The notes under the pieces: model-generated | Databases searched by the model: none | Told to the model about the DNA's origin: nothing | The model's input: only the letters and a program-made list of their open reading frames with translations | Translations under genes and position numbers: made by a program | NCBI GenBank assembly: GCA_018665005.1 | Contig: JABJEE010000054.1 | Coordinates: 1 to 6,938 of the forward strand | Direction: 5' to 3' | Length of the DNA: 6,938 bases | Origin: Flavobacteriales bacterium | GTDB taxonomy: Bacteria; Bacteroidota; Bacteroidia; Flavobacteriales_D; Crocinitomicaceae | Part shown: in pieces, positions 1 to 6,528 of the stretch | Layout of the letters: every line of letters begins with the position of its first letter | Position numbering within the stretch: position 1 is the stretch's first letter

Positions 1-968
1 CCAGGTACGATGGAACATATGATTTTTCGGACAGTAGCTTTTCCGATAAAGCTTATGTTCGAAGAGCGCGTATAAAGGGTAGCGGTAATGTGTTTAATCC
101 GAAAATCTCCTATAAGTTTGAATATGATGTTGCCAACGGTTATGTTCTAGATGCAGTATTAAAATGGAACTTTGCAGGAAATTGGACGGTATGGTTTGGG
201 CAGACAAAGTTGCCAGGAAACATAGAACGTGTATTTTCTTCACAAAAATTACAATTGGTTGATCGTTCACTACTTAACTCTCGATTTACATTAGATCGTG
301 ATGCAGGATTTCAATTGAGGCATCATTTTAAAATAGGAAAGAATTTCATTGTGAGAGAAAAATTTGCAGTATCCCAGGGTGAAGGATTAAATCAAACTGG
401 TACATCGACAGGAAATGGATATACTGCGAGACTTGAGTTGTTGCCATTTGGAAAGTTTACGGGTAAAGGTGATTATTTTGCATCTGACCTGAAAAGAGAA
501 AAAACACCTAAACTGATGCTAAGCCTTACCTATGACTACAACGATAATGCTTCACGTTCTAGAGGACAGAAAGGAGATTACATGATCGGTACTTTGCGTG
601 ATCTTCAAAATATTCAGGCAGATGCACATTTTAAATATAAGGGAGTATCATTTTTTGGTGAGTATGCGAATAGAAAAGTGATGGGTGGCAGTCCAGTAAA
701 TGAATTGAATGAAGTATATTATACGGGTTCAGCCCTCAATTTACAGGCGGGGTATTTATTTAAAAACAATTGGGAGCTTGCAGGTAGATTTACTCAATTG
801 AACCCAGAAAATGTAACCGGATTCAACAATGTTAATCAATATACTTTAGGTTTTTCAAAGTATGTTGTGGGCCATAATCTTAAAATACAAGGAGATATTG
901 GGATCACTCAGGAAGCAAACAAAGATGATTTACTTTTAATTAGATTACAGACAGAATTTAATTTTTAA
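1..968 (+). CDS. Porin O/P-type outer-membrane beta-barrel, 3' part (5' end outside window)
   Basis: This is the C-terminal 321 residues of an outer-membrane protein that resembles the phosphate-selective porin O and P family, which forms channels for anions or other small solutes. The frame is open from base 3 to the TAA at 966-968, so the true start lies upstream. A GTG at 90 is only an internal valine, because the residues before it (a YVRRARIKGSG stretch) already fit the family. Visible signs are the RRAR motif in the first strands, then FGQTKLPGNIERVFSS and the following DRS segment. After that come many short alternating amphipathic strands rich in Y, F, G and N, and a C-terminal strand ending in phenylalanine (TEFNF), as is usual for BamA-assembled barrels. 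In known family members the N-terminal signal peptide would be off the left edge. The family is fairly clear; the transported substrate cannot be read from the sequence. Confidence 0.8.
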   Translation, partial: RYDGTYDFSDSSFSDKAYVRRARIKGSGNVFNPKISYKFEYDVANGYVLDAVLKWNFAGNWTVWFGQTKLPGNIERVFSSQKLQLVDRSLLNSRFTLDRDAGFQLRHHFKIGKNFIVREKFAVSQGEGLNQTGTSTGNGYTARLELLPFGKFTGKGDYFASDLKREKTPKLMLSLTYDYNDNASRSRGQKGDYMIGTLRDLQNIQADAHFKYKGVSFFGEYANRKVMGGSPVNELNEVYYTGSALNLQAGYLFKNNWELAGRFTQLNPENVTGFNNVNQYTLGFSKYVVGHNLKIQGDIGITQEANKDDLLLIRLQTEFNF

Positions 969-1040
969 TATAATTTAAATACGTTAAGTAGTCAATATAA
1001 ACGGCTTATTGTATCTAATCTAACAAGAATTCACTTCCTT

Positions 1041-1056
1041 TTAAGCTTTGGCTTAA
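1041..1056. other. Small inverted repeat (6-bp stem, 4-base loop) in the porin/DUF2927 gap
   Basis: The arms TTAAGC and GCTTAA pair perfectly around a TTTG loop. It lies in the 129-bp gap between the porin stop (968) and the next start (1098), which is the only true intergenic space in the window. No T-run follows on either strand, so a classic intrinsic terminator is not supported. The sequence also nearly matches a Bacteroidota -7 box (TA-3 bases-TTTG instead of TA-2 bases-TTTG), so it could belong to a promoter or operator for the downstream gene. No other signal was recognised in the gap. An AT-rich 6-bp stem could arise by chance. Confidence 0.25.
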
Positions 1057-1097
1057 TACTTGCATTATCATAGGGAAATCTTCTCTTTCCTTATGCT

Positions 1098-1838
1098 ATG
1101 AAGACACTTTTAAAATATAGAATCCTTAAATTTTCATTCACTTGTGTGGCTTCTATTGCTTTTTATCTTGGCTTGCCAAATGAGCAAAGAGATAAAATGA
1201 AATTGTATGTAAAGAAGGAATTTCTTGCATTTTTCAATATCAATCCATCGGAGCCTGATGCACTGCCTAATGATCTTTTTCTTCCCGATATGAGTCAGGT
1301 AGATGAAGAAACTACTTATTATTTTAATCAAATCCTTCGTTATTCAGAGAATAGGCCCAATACACAAGGTCCTATATTTAAATGGAACAAAGACATCTAT
1401 ATGCATTTGTATGGGAATTACAACATTGAGAATAAATCTGAAGTTATGACTGTGATAAAAGAATTAAACAGGCTTATTTCACCTCGCCGAATTCATCTTG
1501 TCAAAAATGCCAAAAGGGCAAATTCTTTCATATACTTTGGTTCTATTACAGACTACAACAAGTACTCTAAGTCCGGTCTAAAATTGGATGGAAAGTACTA
1601 TGGGCATTTTAATATACTTGCTCATAAACAAGAGATTCAACGTGCATACATTTTTATAAATACGCATGATTCTGGTCGTAAACGACAAAAACATGTGATA
1701 AGGGAAGAAATAACACAGTCGTTAGGCTTTATAAACGATACCTATGATTATCCAGAAAGCATCTTTTATCAGGGGTATTCAGAAAAAACATATTTCTCTG
1801 AAATGGATAAAAAAATAATCAGTCTACTTTACCAATAA
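1098..1838 (+). CDS. Membrane-anchored DUF2927-like protein
   Basis: A 246-residue protein of unknown function. Residues 9-26 form a hydrophobic segment after a basic N-terminus (MKTLLKYR), so it is a signal peptide or, more likely, a single membrane anchor with the rest in the periplasm. No convincing lipobox is seen around C16. The C-terminal half resembles DUF2927: HVIREEITQSLGFIND (199-214), then SIF (221-223) and a terminal MDKKIISLLY (236-245). From memory, that family ends in a similar EE-x-x-Q-x-LG-x-x-ND...D-x-x-LL-x-LY pattern. EEITQSLG has the spacing of a zincin HExxHxxG motif, but both histidines are replaced (E203, Q207), so metalloprotease activity is not supported. ATG 1098 is the only ATG before the in-frame stop at 1071. 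No Shine-Dalgarno is seen. The gene converges on the aldolase with a 4-bp gap. The family assignment is moderate and no function is known to me. Confidence 0.65.
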   Translation: MKTLLKYRILKFSFTCVASIAFYLGLPNEQRDKMKLYVKKEFLAFFNINPSEPDALPNDLFLPDMSQVDEETTYYFNQILRYSENRPNTQGPIFKWNKDIYMHLYGNYNIENKSEVMTVIKELNRLISPRRIHLVKNAKRANSFIYFGSITDYNKYSKSGLKLDGKYYGHFNILAHKQEIQRAYIFINTHDSGRKRQKHVIREEITQSLGFINDTYDYPESIFYQGYSEKTYFSEMDKKIISLLYQ

Positions 1839-1842
1839 TGGC

Positions 1843-2403
1843 TTAAATGAGCCAGGAACCTCCAACTGAAATTACGTTGTGAAGATCTAGATATGAAGAA
1901 TGGGTATCTTCGGTAATGCCACCAGTTGGACAGAATTTAACATCAGGAAACACCTGACCATAAGTTTTTAAAGATGTAATTCCTCCAAATAAATGTGCAG
2001 GGAAAAACTTAAAAGTATCCCAATTTAATTGCTTGCCCATTATAATTTCACTTGGGGTCGCAATTCCTGGAATAAAGGCAATATCGCTTTCCTCAAAGTA
2101 GGGAGCTAACTTTTCATTTATGCCAGGACTCACCATAAAGGAAACTTCTAAATCCATTGCTTTTCTGATTTGATCTGCCGTTACAACGGTTCCGATACCT
2201 ACATCAAAATTATTTAGATTCAGTTTTTTTGCAATAGAAACACATTCAAAAGCCATTTCTGTTCTTAAGGTAATTTCAATACAGTTGATTTTTTTTTCTA
2301 TAAGCGATTCTATAGTTTGTTCAACATCATTAACGTTGTTGAAATTGACTACAGGGATTACCTGATGTTTAGATAATATTTGACGAATATTATTTTGTGT
2401 CAT
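1843..2403 (-). CDS. eda: KDPG/KHG aldolase, C-terminally short
   Basis: A class I (Schiff-base) aldolase of the 2-keto-3-deoxy-6-phosphogluconate / 4-hydroxy-2-oxoglutarate family. It splits KDPG into pyruvate and glyceraldehyde 3-phosphate in the Entner-Doudoroff and hexuronate routes, in the cytosol. The TIM-barrel landmarks are all present in order: IPVV (16-19), EITLRT with E43 and R47, GIGT (69-72), SPGI (92-95), IPGI (111-114), FKFFPA with the Schiff-base lysine K132, CPTGGI (158-163) and GGSW (181-184). The protein is 186 residues, whereas family members usually have about 205-215. It stops two residues after GGSW, so the final helix is missing. The other two frames beyond the stop show no continuation. 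ATG 2401-2403 overlaps the bshC end by 14 bp, pointing to translational coupling. No edd, sugar-acid kinase or uronate gene is in view, so the exact substrate (KDPG, KHG or KDPGal) is inferred only at family level. Activity of the short form is uncertain. Confidence 0.88.
   Translation of the reverse strand: MTQNNIRQILSKHQVIPVVNFNNVNDVEQTIESLIEKKINCIEITLRTEMAFECVSIAKKLNLNNFDVGIGTVVTADQIRKAMDLEVSFMVSPGINEKLAPYFEESDIAFIPGIATPSEIIMGKQLNWDTFKFFPAHLFGGITSLKTYGQVFPDVKFCPTGGITEDTHSSYLDLHNVISVGGSWLI
2289..2297 (-). repeat. Homopolymer A9 tract (coding strand) inside the aldolase gene
   Basis: Nine consecutive T on the + strand read as A9 in the sense direction of the aldolase, within the codons for E-K-K-I near residues 36-39. 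The downstream frame stays intact and encodes all remaining catalytic motifs, so the gene is in frame as given. Tracts of this length are known to allow replication or transcriptional slippage in AT-rich bacteria. Whether that happens here is unknown. Confidence 0.5.
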
Positions 2404-3988
2404 TTTGCTCTGATATTATAGTAAAACCATTGTTTAGTGGGTCAATAGCTAAAGTTAAATCATGTATTATTGATTGATAACTATTGCGATTACAAAAATG
2501 CAATAAATTTTGATGTCTCTCTTGTAAATGATTTCCTGGAAATAACGATTCTTTGATTTTTTCAATTCGAAGCAAGTCATCTTCATGAGATTTTTTCTTT
2601 TCTTTTAGTATTTTATTTTTGATTTGATCAATTGATTTTTCAACTTTTTTAAGTTCTGAACCAATCCAAGCGTCGATATTTTTTTGTTCTGAGGATGAGG
2701 CGCGTATGCTTTCTCCAAGCTGATTTAGTCTTTGATCAATCTCTACCTCACTTAAAGGTTCGGAATCGTTCTTTTGAATAAACTTCTTTTTTAGACTTGG
2801 CAAATCTTCGAATAGGTCTTTAACAGTTAAACCTGATTTTTCCATTTTTTTATTTGTCGCAAGGTCTAGCCATAATGAATTTGATCTCATCTGAAGTAGG
2901 GGGTAGGGTATATTGGCTTTTTCAAATACACCTTTAAGTTGTGCCCAATAATTCATTTCGGCCATGCCTCCCACATAACATAAGTTAGGTAATATAAATT
3001 CTTGATAAAGTGGTCTAAGTATCGCGTTCGGGGAAAATTGGTCAGCTCTATCATTAAGCATAGTTAATAAATCGGCTAAGCTAAAAGAACGCTCACCTAT
3101 GTTAAAACCATGTTCTGTTTTAATAATTCTTGTTCTCTCATTTTCAGTTAAATAAAACAAATTAATTTCTCTAGAATGGACTTGTGTTTTTCTTTTTAGA
3201 TTTTTTAATTTTTCGTTTGTTTGTTGAACTGAATGATTTGAAAACCCTTCTTTAAGCTCTAATTCCATTACTGGTTTAAATAGATCTTTAAGTTGTTTAT
3301 TGTCTCCATCAATGATAATAAGACCATGTTCAGTAAATATTTCATGAAGCCATCTCATAAATGCTTTACCGTAGTTTTCCCCTCTGATAGTACTGAAAAT
3401 AACCTTAAGCTCTTCACGACGTTCTTCATTAAAAAGGCTTAAAAGATGCTCAAATACATTCTCAAGACCCTCATTATTAAACCTGCCGACAGCTCCCGTT
3501 TGATTGTGCTCCCATTTTATTTGTTTGTTAAACAAATGAAGGTGATCTATTTCAGCGCTATCATGGTCTTCTGATGCCATCCAAAAAACAGGGACAAAAT
3601 GATGATTTGGATATTTCTTATTAAGTGCTTTTGAAAGATTGATTACGTGTATGATTTTCAAAAAGAAATACATAGGACCTCCCAATAAACAGAGTTGATG
3701 GCCAGTGGTTACGGTATAGGTATTAGATTCTTTTAATCGATTAATTTGATCAATTGCAAAATCATTATTATTGAGATGCTCATATTGTTCTGATAGTACT
3801 TCAGTTAAAACATTTCTTTTTTCTTGATCAAAGCTATTCTTCTTTAGTTTAATTTGTTCTCTGAAATTTTCCATTGAAAAAGGAAGTCCAATAAAATCTT
3901 TCAATTTATCCTGATTAAGGATAAAGTCCAAGTCATGGACCGAAAACATATTCAACTCTGTTCGAGATATATGGCTTATTTTTTTCAT
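2390..3988 (-). CDS. bshC: Bacillithiol biosynthesis cysteine-adding enzyme BshC
   Basis: A 532-residue protein of full family length (about 530-540). BshC is the putative cysteine ligase that joins L-cysteine to glucosaminyl-malate in the last step of bacillithiol synthesis, giving the low-molecular-weight thiol used in place of glutathione. Recognised segments are an N-terminal FSVHDLDFIL (15-24), then VTTGHQLCLLGGPMYFFLKI (93-112) and VPVFWMASEDHD (132-143) of the nucleotide-binding-like Rossmann core. These are followed by LRPLYQEFILPNLCYVGG (324-341), AEMNYWAQ (343-350) and a lysine/glutamate-rich coiled-coil region (roughly 410-480). The C-terminal tail is LFPGNHLQERHQN (482-494). ATG 3986-3988 starts 4 bp after the permease stop, and the end overlaps the aldolase start by 14 bp, so it is the middle gene of a three-gene unit. 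No bshA or bshB lies in the window. The name is secure; the reaction is that of the family. Confidence 0.95.
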   Translation of the reverse strand: MKKISHISRTELNMFSVHDLDFILNQDKLKDFIGLPFSMENFREQIKLKKNSFDQEKRNVLTEVLSEQYEHLNNNDFAIDQINRLKESNTYTVTTGHQLCLLGGPMYFFLKIIHVINLSKALNKKYPNHHFVPVFWMASEDHDSAEIDHLHLFNKQIKWEHNQTGAVGRFNNEGLENVFEHLLSLFNEERREELKVIFSTIRGENYGKAFMRWLHEIFTEHGLIIIDGDNKQLKDLFKPVMELELKEGFSNHSVQQTNEKLKNLKRKTQVHSREINLFYLTENERTRIIKTEHGFNIGERSFSLADLLTMLNDRADQFSPNAILRPLYQEFILPNLCYVGGMAEMNYWAQLKGVFEKANIPYPLLQMRSNSLWLDLATNKKMEKSGLTVKDLFEDLPSLKKKFIQKNDSEPLSEVEIDQRLNQLGESIRASSSEQKNIDAWIGSELKKVEKSIDQIKNKILKEKKKSHEDDLLRIEKIKESLFPGNHLQERHQNLLHFCNRNSYQSIIHDLTLAIDPLNNGFTIISEQNDTK

Positions 3989-3992
3989 CCAG

Positions 3993-5285
3993 TTAATTAA
4001 ATTTAATTGATTTGGAAGGTGAAATCCTTGAAATTACCATACTCGGAAGTAAAAGACTAATCATGCAGACCAAGAACGTAATGATATTAATTATTAGAAC
4101 GTCTACCACACTCAATTCTATGGGAACTGAAGATAGGTAATACACTGTTGCATCCAACTTTATGATTTGAAAATAGGATTGAAGCCAACACAAGACCAAG
4201 CCAACTAAATTTCCAATTAGCATTCCCTTTATAATTATCGATGCCGTCTGATACAAAAAGATTTTTCTAATACTCCAATTATTCGCCCCAATGGCCTTCA
4301 TTATTCCAATAAAATTAGATTTAACCACGATCATGACGAGCAAAACAGAACCTATATTTATTATTCCGATAATCAGCATTAAAATAATTATTATCAACAC
4401 ATTAGTGTCTAAAAAAGAAAGCCAAGAAAATATTTCGTTTTCCGATTCGAGTATATTAACAACCCTAAGTAGCTCAGTATGTTCATTGGGTTCCAATTCA
4501 ATGATTTCTGAAATGTTTTGATATTGGTTTTCTAGGTCTTCCCAGCTGTCAATTTGTACTTCGAAACCTGAAACATAGTTTAAAGAATTCTCCTTGGTAA
4601 CGCCAAAATCAGTCAATTCTTGAACCCCAATTAAGGATGCGAAAATAATTTCATTATCTATTTTTTCAATGCCTGTTTCAAAGATCCCCTTGATTATAAA
4701 ACGTCTCATCAACGATTGTTTTTTTACAAAAAAAACAGCGATTTCATCGCCTATTTTAAAGTTTAAATCATCACATATTTTTTTGGATAGAACAACACCT
4801 TGGTCGTTTCCTTTAAAAGAGGGTATCTTACCATCAACGAGTTGTGATTTGAGAAATTCCATGGGATATTGTTCGTTAATACCTTTTAACACCACTCCCG
4901 TAACATCTTGTTTAATTATTTCTTTGTTATTTCTATCTTCAAATTTTTCAGATCTTATCAGAGCAGGTTTGTAAATAATGGGTGCTACTGATTTAACGCC
5001 ATTCAGTGTTTTTACTTTATCTATTTTATTTTGATCGATATGAATAGGATCTGCCTCATAAATATTCTTATTCCCATCTTTCATGATAAACAATGGTGCG
5101 CTAAAGCCTACAATTTTTTTTCTAATTTCATTTTGAAAACCTGTAACTACGGCAATGGTAATTACGTTTACAACAATAGTAAGTGCAATACTTATCATGG
5201 ATATACGCATGATAGGTTTGGAAACTTTTATACCTTTCTTGTCAGTTTTAAGAATTTTGTTCGCTATGAAATATTCAAAAGACAA
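3993..5285 (-). CDS. FtsX/LolE-type ABC transporter permease, TTG start
   Basis: A 430-residue inner-membrane permease with the FtsX/MacB/LolCE plan. TM1 is at about 26-48. A large periplasmic domain (about 50-285, MacB_PCD-like) follows, then three C-terminal TMs at about 294-320, 343-370 and 393-416. The cytoplasmic loop MKAIGANNWSIRKIFLYQ (329-346) is the typical coupling segment that contacts the ATPase. By analogy it could extract lipoproteins from the inner membrane or work as a mechanotransmission ABC protein. No partner ATPase gene is adjacent, so it would pair with one encoded elsewhere. The chosen start is TTG at 5283-5285: the next in-frame ATG (residue 26) would delete the family-like N-terminus SFEYFIANKIL and enter TM1, and no ATG or GTG occurs between the upstream stop (TGA, 5304-5306) and the TTG. 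It is the first gene of the leftward unit with bshC and the aldolase. The family is clear; the cargo is unknown. Confidence 0.88.
   Translation of the reverse strand: MSFEYFIANKILKTDKKGIKVSKPIMRISMISIALTIVVNVITIAVVTGFQNEIRKKIVGFSAPLFIMKDGNKNIYEADPIHIDQNKIDKVKTLNGVKSVAPIIYKPALIRSEKFEDRNNKEIIKQDVTGVVLKGINEQYPMEFLKSQLVDGKIPSFKGNDQGVVLSKKICDDLNFKIGDEIAVFFVKKQSLMRRFIIKGIFETGIEKIDNEIIFASLIGVQELTDFGVTKENSLNYVSGFEVQIDSWEDLENQYQNISEIIELEPNEHTELLRVVNILESENEIFSWLSFLDTNVLIIIILMLIIGIINIGSVLLVMIVVKSNFIGIMKAIGANNWSIRKIFLYQTASIIIKGMLIGNLVGLVLCWLQSYFQIIKLDATVYYLSSVPIELSVVDVLIINIITFLVCMISLLLPSMVISRISPSKSIKFN
4717..4737. repeat. Poly-T/poly-A perfect inverted repeat within the permease gene
   Basis: Arms TGTTTTTTT and AAAAAAACA (9 bp each) flank a 3-base loop. 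The repeat encodes part of the permease periplasmic domain (VFFVKKQS, about residues 184-191), where Phe and Lys codons naturally give T and A runs. A transcript hairpin here would be all A-U apart from one G-C pair per arm and therefore weak. It is most simply explained by codon choice. Confidence 0.4.
5213..5220 (+). promoter_or_regulatory. Candidate -7 box (TAnnTTTG) for the namZ-like gene
   Basis: TAGGTTTG matches the Bacteroidota -7 consensus TAnnTTTG and lies 45 bases upstream of the ATG at 5266, inside the N-terminal coding part of the divergent permease. No TTG/TTTG -33 element is seen at the expected 17-23 base distance. The permease codons here (K-P-I) explain the sequence on their own, so it may be coincidence. 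Confidence 0.25.
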
Positions 5286-6528
5286 TATTTTGATTTTTAA
5301 GTATCAAAAATACACAAAGCATTTTTGCTTGGTGTGGATTTTTTTGTTTTTACTTTTTTCTTGTCATTCTAATGATCAATCTTTGAGCGTAGATCAAAAT
5401 AATTTTCAAAAACCTTTAAGTGATATAAGTAATGAGGATTCTATTTTAATAGGTGCCAATCACCTCAGCGCTTATATAGACATTATTAAGAACAAGAGAG
5501 TCGCAGTAGTAGGAAACCAATCATCTTTGTTATCGACAGGAATTCACCTTGTAGATACTCTATTGTCCTTGAATCACGACGTGGTAAAAGTGTTCTCTCC
5601 AGAGCATGGTTTTAGGGGGGCAGGAAGTGCAGGAGAACACATCTCTAATTCTAAAGATCCAATTACAGGATTGCCAATAGTATCATTATATGGTTCACAC
5701 AAGAAGCCGACAGTTGAGGATCTAAATGGTATCGATGTTGTGCTTTTTGATATTCAGGATGTTGGAGTGCGATTTTACACCTATATTTCAACGCTTCATT
5801 ACGTTATGGAGGCATGTGCTGAAAACGATATTCCATTGGTCATTCTTGATAGACCAAATCCAAATGGCGATTATATAGATGGACCGATTTTAGAAAGTAA
5901 ATACAAATCATTTGTTGGAATGCACCCCGTACCTATTGTTCATGGAATGACTATTGGTGAATACGGTAAAATGATTAACGGAGAACAATGGCTGAAAAAT
6001 TCGATTCGGTGCGAATTGCTTGTAATCCCAATGCTTAACTATAATCATCAATTGAAGTATAGTCTTCCTATACCTCCTTCTCCAAACCTTAAAACAGATG
6101 CGGCAATTAGATTATATCCCAGTTTATGTCTTTTAGAAGCTACTAGTGTTAGTGTTGGGCGCGGTACTTCAGCTCCATTTGAATGGTATGGTCATCCATT
6201 ATTTCCTGAGTCTGAACATACATTTACACCAAAATCAATGGAAGGCGCGAGCAAACCGAAACATGAAAATAAGAAGTGCTTTGCCTTAAAGCCTCAGCTT
6301 GATTATACGAGTAAAGAAATCAATTTAGAATATGTAATTAAATCTAGAGATTATTTAAAGGGTGAGGATTTTATTACGCGAAAATCATTTTTCCATAAGC
6401 TATCAGGAACTGATAAGTTGTATGACCAAATTGTAAGGGGCTTGAATGAAGAAGAAATCAGAAAATCGTGGCAAAAGGGACTCGATGAGTATGCGCTAAT
6501 GAGGTCAAAGTACTTGTTATATGACTAG
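5266..6528 (+). CDS. namZ: DUF1343 lipoprotein, predicted exo-beta-N-acetylmuramidase NamZ (GH171)
   Basis: A 420-residue protein of the DUF1343 / YbbC family. Characterised members (NamZ, GH171) remove N-acetylmuramic acid from the non-reducing end of peptidoglycan fragments. The N-terminus is a lipoprotein signal: basic residues, then LVWIFLFLLFSC with lipid-modified cysteine C33, placing the mature protein in the periplasm or at the outer membrane. Family landmarks are VAVVGNQSSLL (79-89), VFSPEHGFRGAG (109-120) with the conserved E113-H114 proposed for catalysis, FDIQDVGVRFYTY (161-173), DRPNPNG (195-201), HGMTIGEYG (226-234), PPSPNLKT (270-277) and VGRGTSAPFEWYGHP (297-311). ATG 5266 was chosen; it overlaps the divergent permease start by 20 bp. 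TTG 5290 would keep the signal and avoid the overlap. A longer reading back to 5155 would put about 37 permease-antisense residues before the signal peptide and is rejected. The family is sure; the enzymatic role follows from studied members. It probably feeds muramyl-sugar recycling. Confidence 0.92.
   Translation: MKYSKDNILIFKYQKYTKHFCLVWIFLFLLFSCHSNDQSLSVDQNNFQKPLSDISNEDSILIGANHLSAYIDIIKNKRVAVVGNQSSLLSTGIHLVDTLLSLNHDVVKVFSPEHGFRGAGSAGEHISNSKDPITGLPIVSLYGSHKKPTVEDLNGIDVVLFDIQDVGVRFYTYISTLHYVMEACAENDIPLVILDRPNPNGDYIDGPILESKYKSFVGMHPVPIVHGMTIGEYGKMINGEQWLKNSIRCELLVIPMLNYNHQLKYSLPIPPSPNLKTDAAIRLYPSLCLLEATSVSVGRGTSAPFEWYGHPLFPESEHTFTPKSMEGASKPKHENKKCFALKPQLDYTSKEINLEYVIKSRDYLKGEDFITRKSFFHKLSGTDKLYDQIVRGLNEEEIRKSWQKGLDEYALMRSKYLLYD
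5305..5312 (-). promoter_or_regulatory. Candidate -7 box (TAnnTTTG) for the permease-bshC-aldolase unit
   Basis: On the minus strand TATTTTTG fits the Bacteroidota -7 consensus exactly. It ends 19 bases before the permease TTG start, which would give a leader of roughly a dozen bases. It lies inside the signal-peptide coding region of the divergent NamZ-like gene. No -33 TTG/TTTG is found at normal spacing. The AT-rich context makes chance matches likely, but position and orientation are right for the operon promoter. Confidence 0.35.
6525..6528. other. Palindromic CTAG giving both convergent stop codons
   Basis: The namZ-like gene ends with TAG at 6526-6528. The purE gene, read on the other strand, ends with TAG at 6527-6525. 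Both are taken from one self-complementary CTAG, so the two genes overlap by 4 bp tail to tail. No space is left between them for a terminator, so each 3' untranslated end must run into the neighbour's antisense. Confidence 0.9.

Noticed and set aside
90..92. GTG as the start of the porin
   Set aside because: The frame is open to the left edge and the upstream residues (YVRRARIKGSG) already match the family, so the gene continues outside the window.
1041..1070. Intrinsic terminator for the porin
   Set aside because: The 6-bp AT-rich stem is not followed by a T-run on either strand.
1134..1331. A 65-residue minus-strand frame opposite the DUF2927-like gene
   Set aside because: It is a shadow of the plus-strand gene, with no homology or start signal visible.
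1843..1850. Frameshift explaining the short aldolase
   Set aside because: The other two frames past the stop yield only a few residues unlike the family's C-terminal helix before stopping.
5155..5265. N-terminal extension of the NamZ-like protein back to a GTG near 5155
   Set aside because: It would place about 37 residues, fully antisense to the conserved permease N-terminus, before an obvious lipoprotein signal peptide. ATG 5266 (or TTG 5290) fits better.
4291..5300. Three plus-strand open frames (4291-4521, 4669-4974, 5031-5300) opposite the permease
   Set aside because: They are antisense to a well-supported membrane protein and have no recognisable domain, start signal or protein-like composition.
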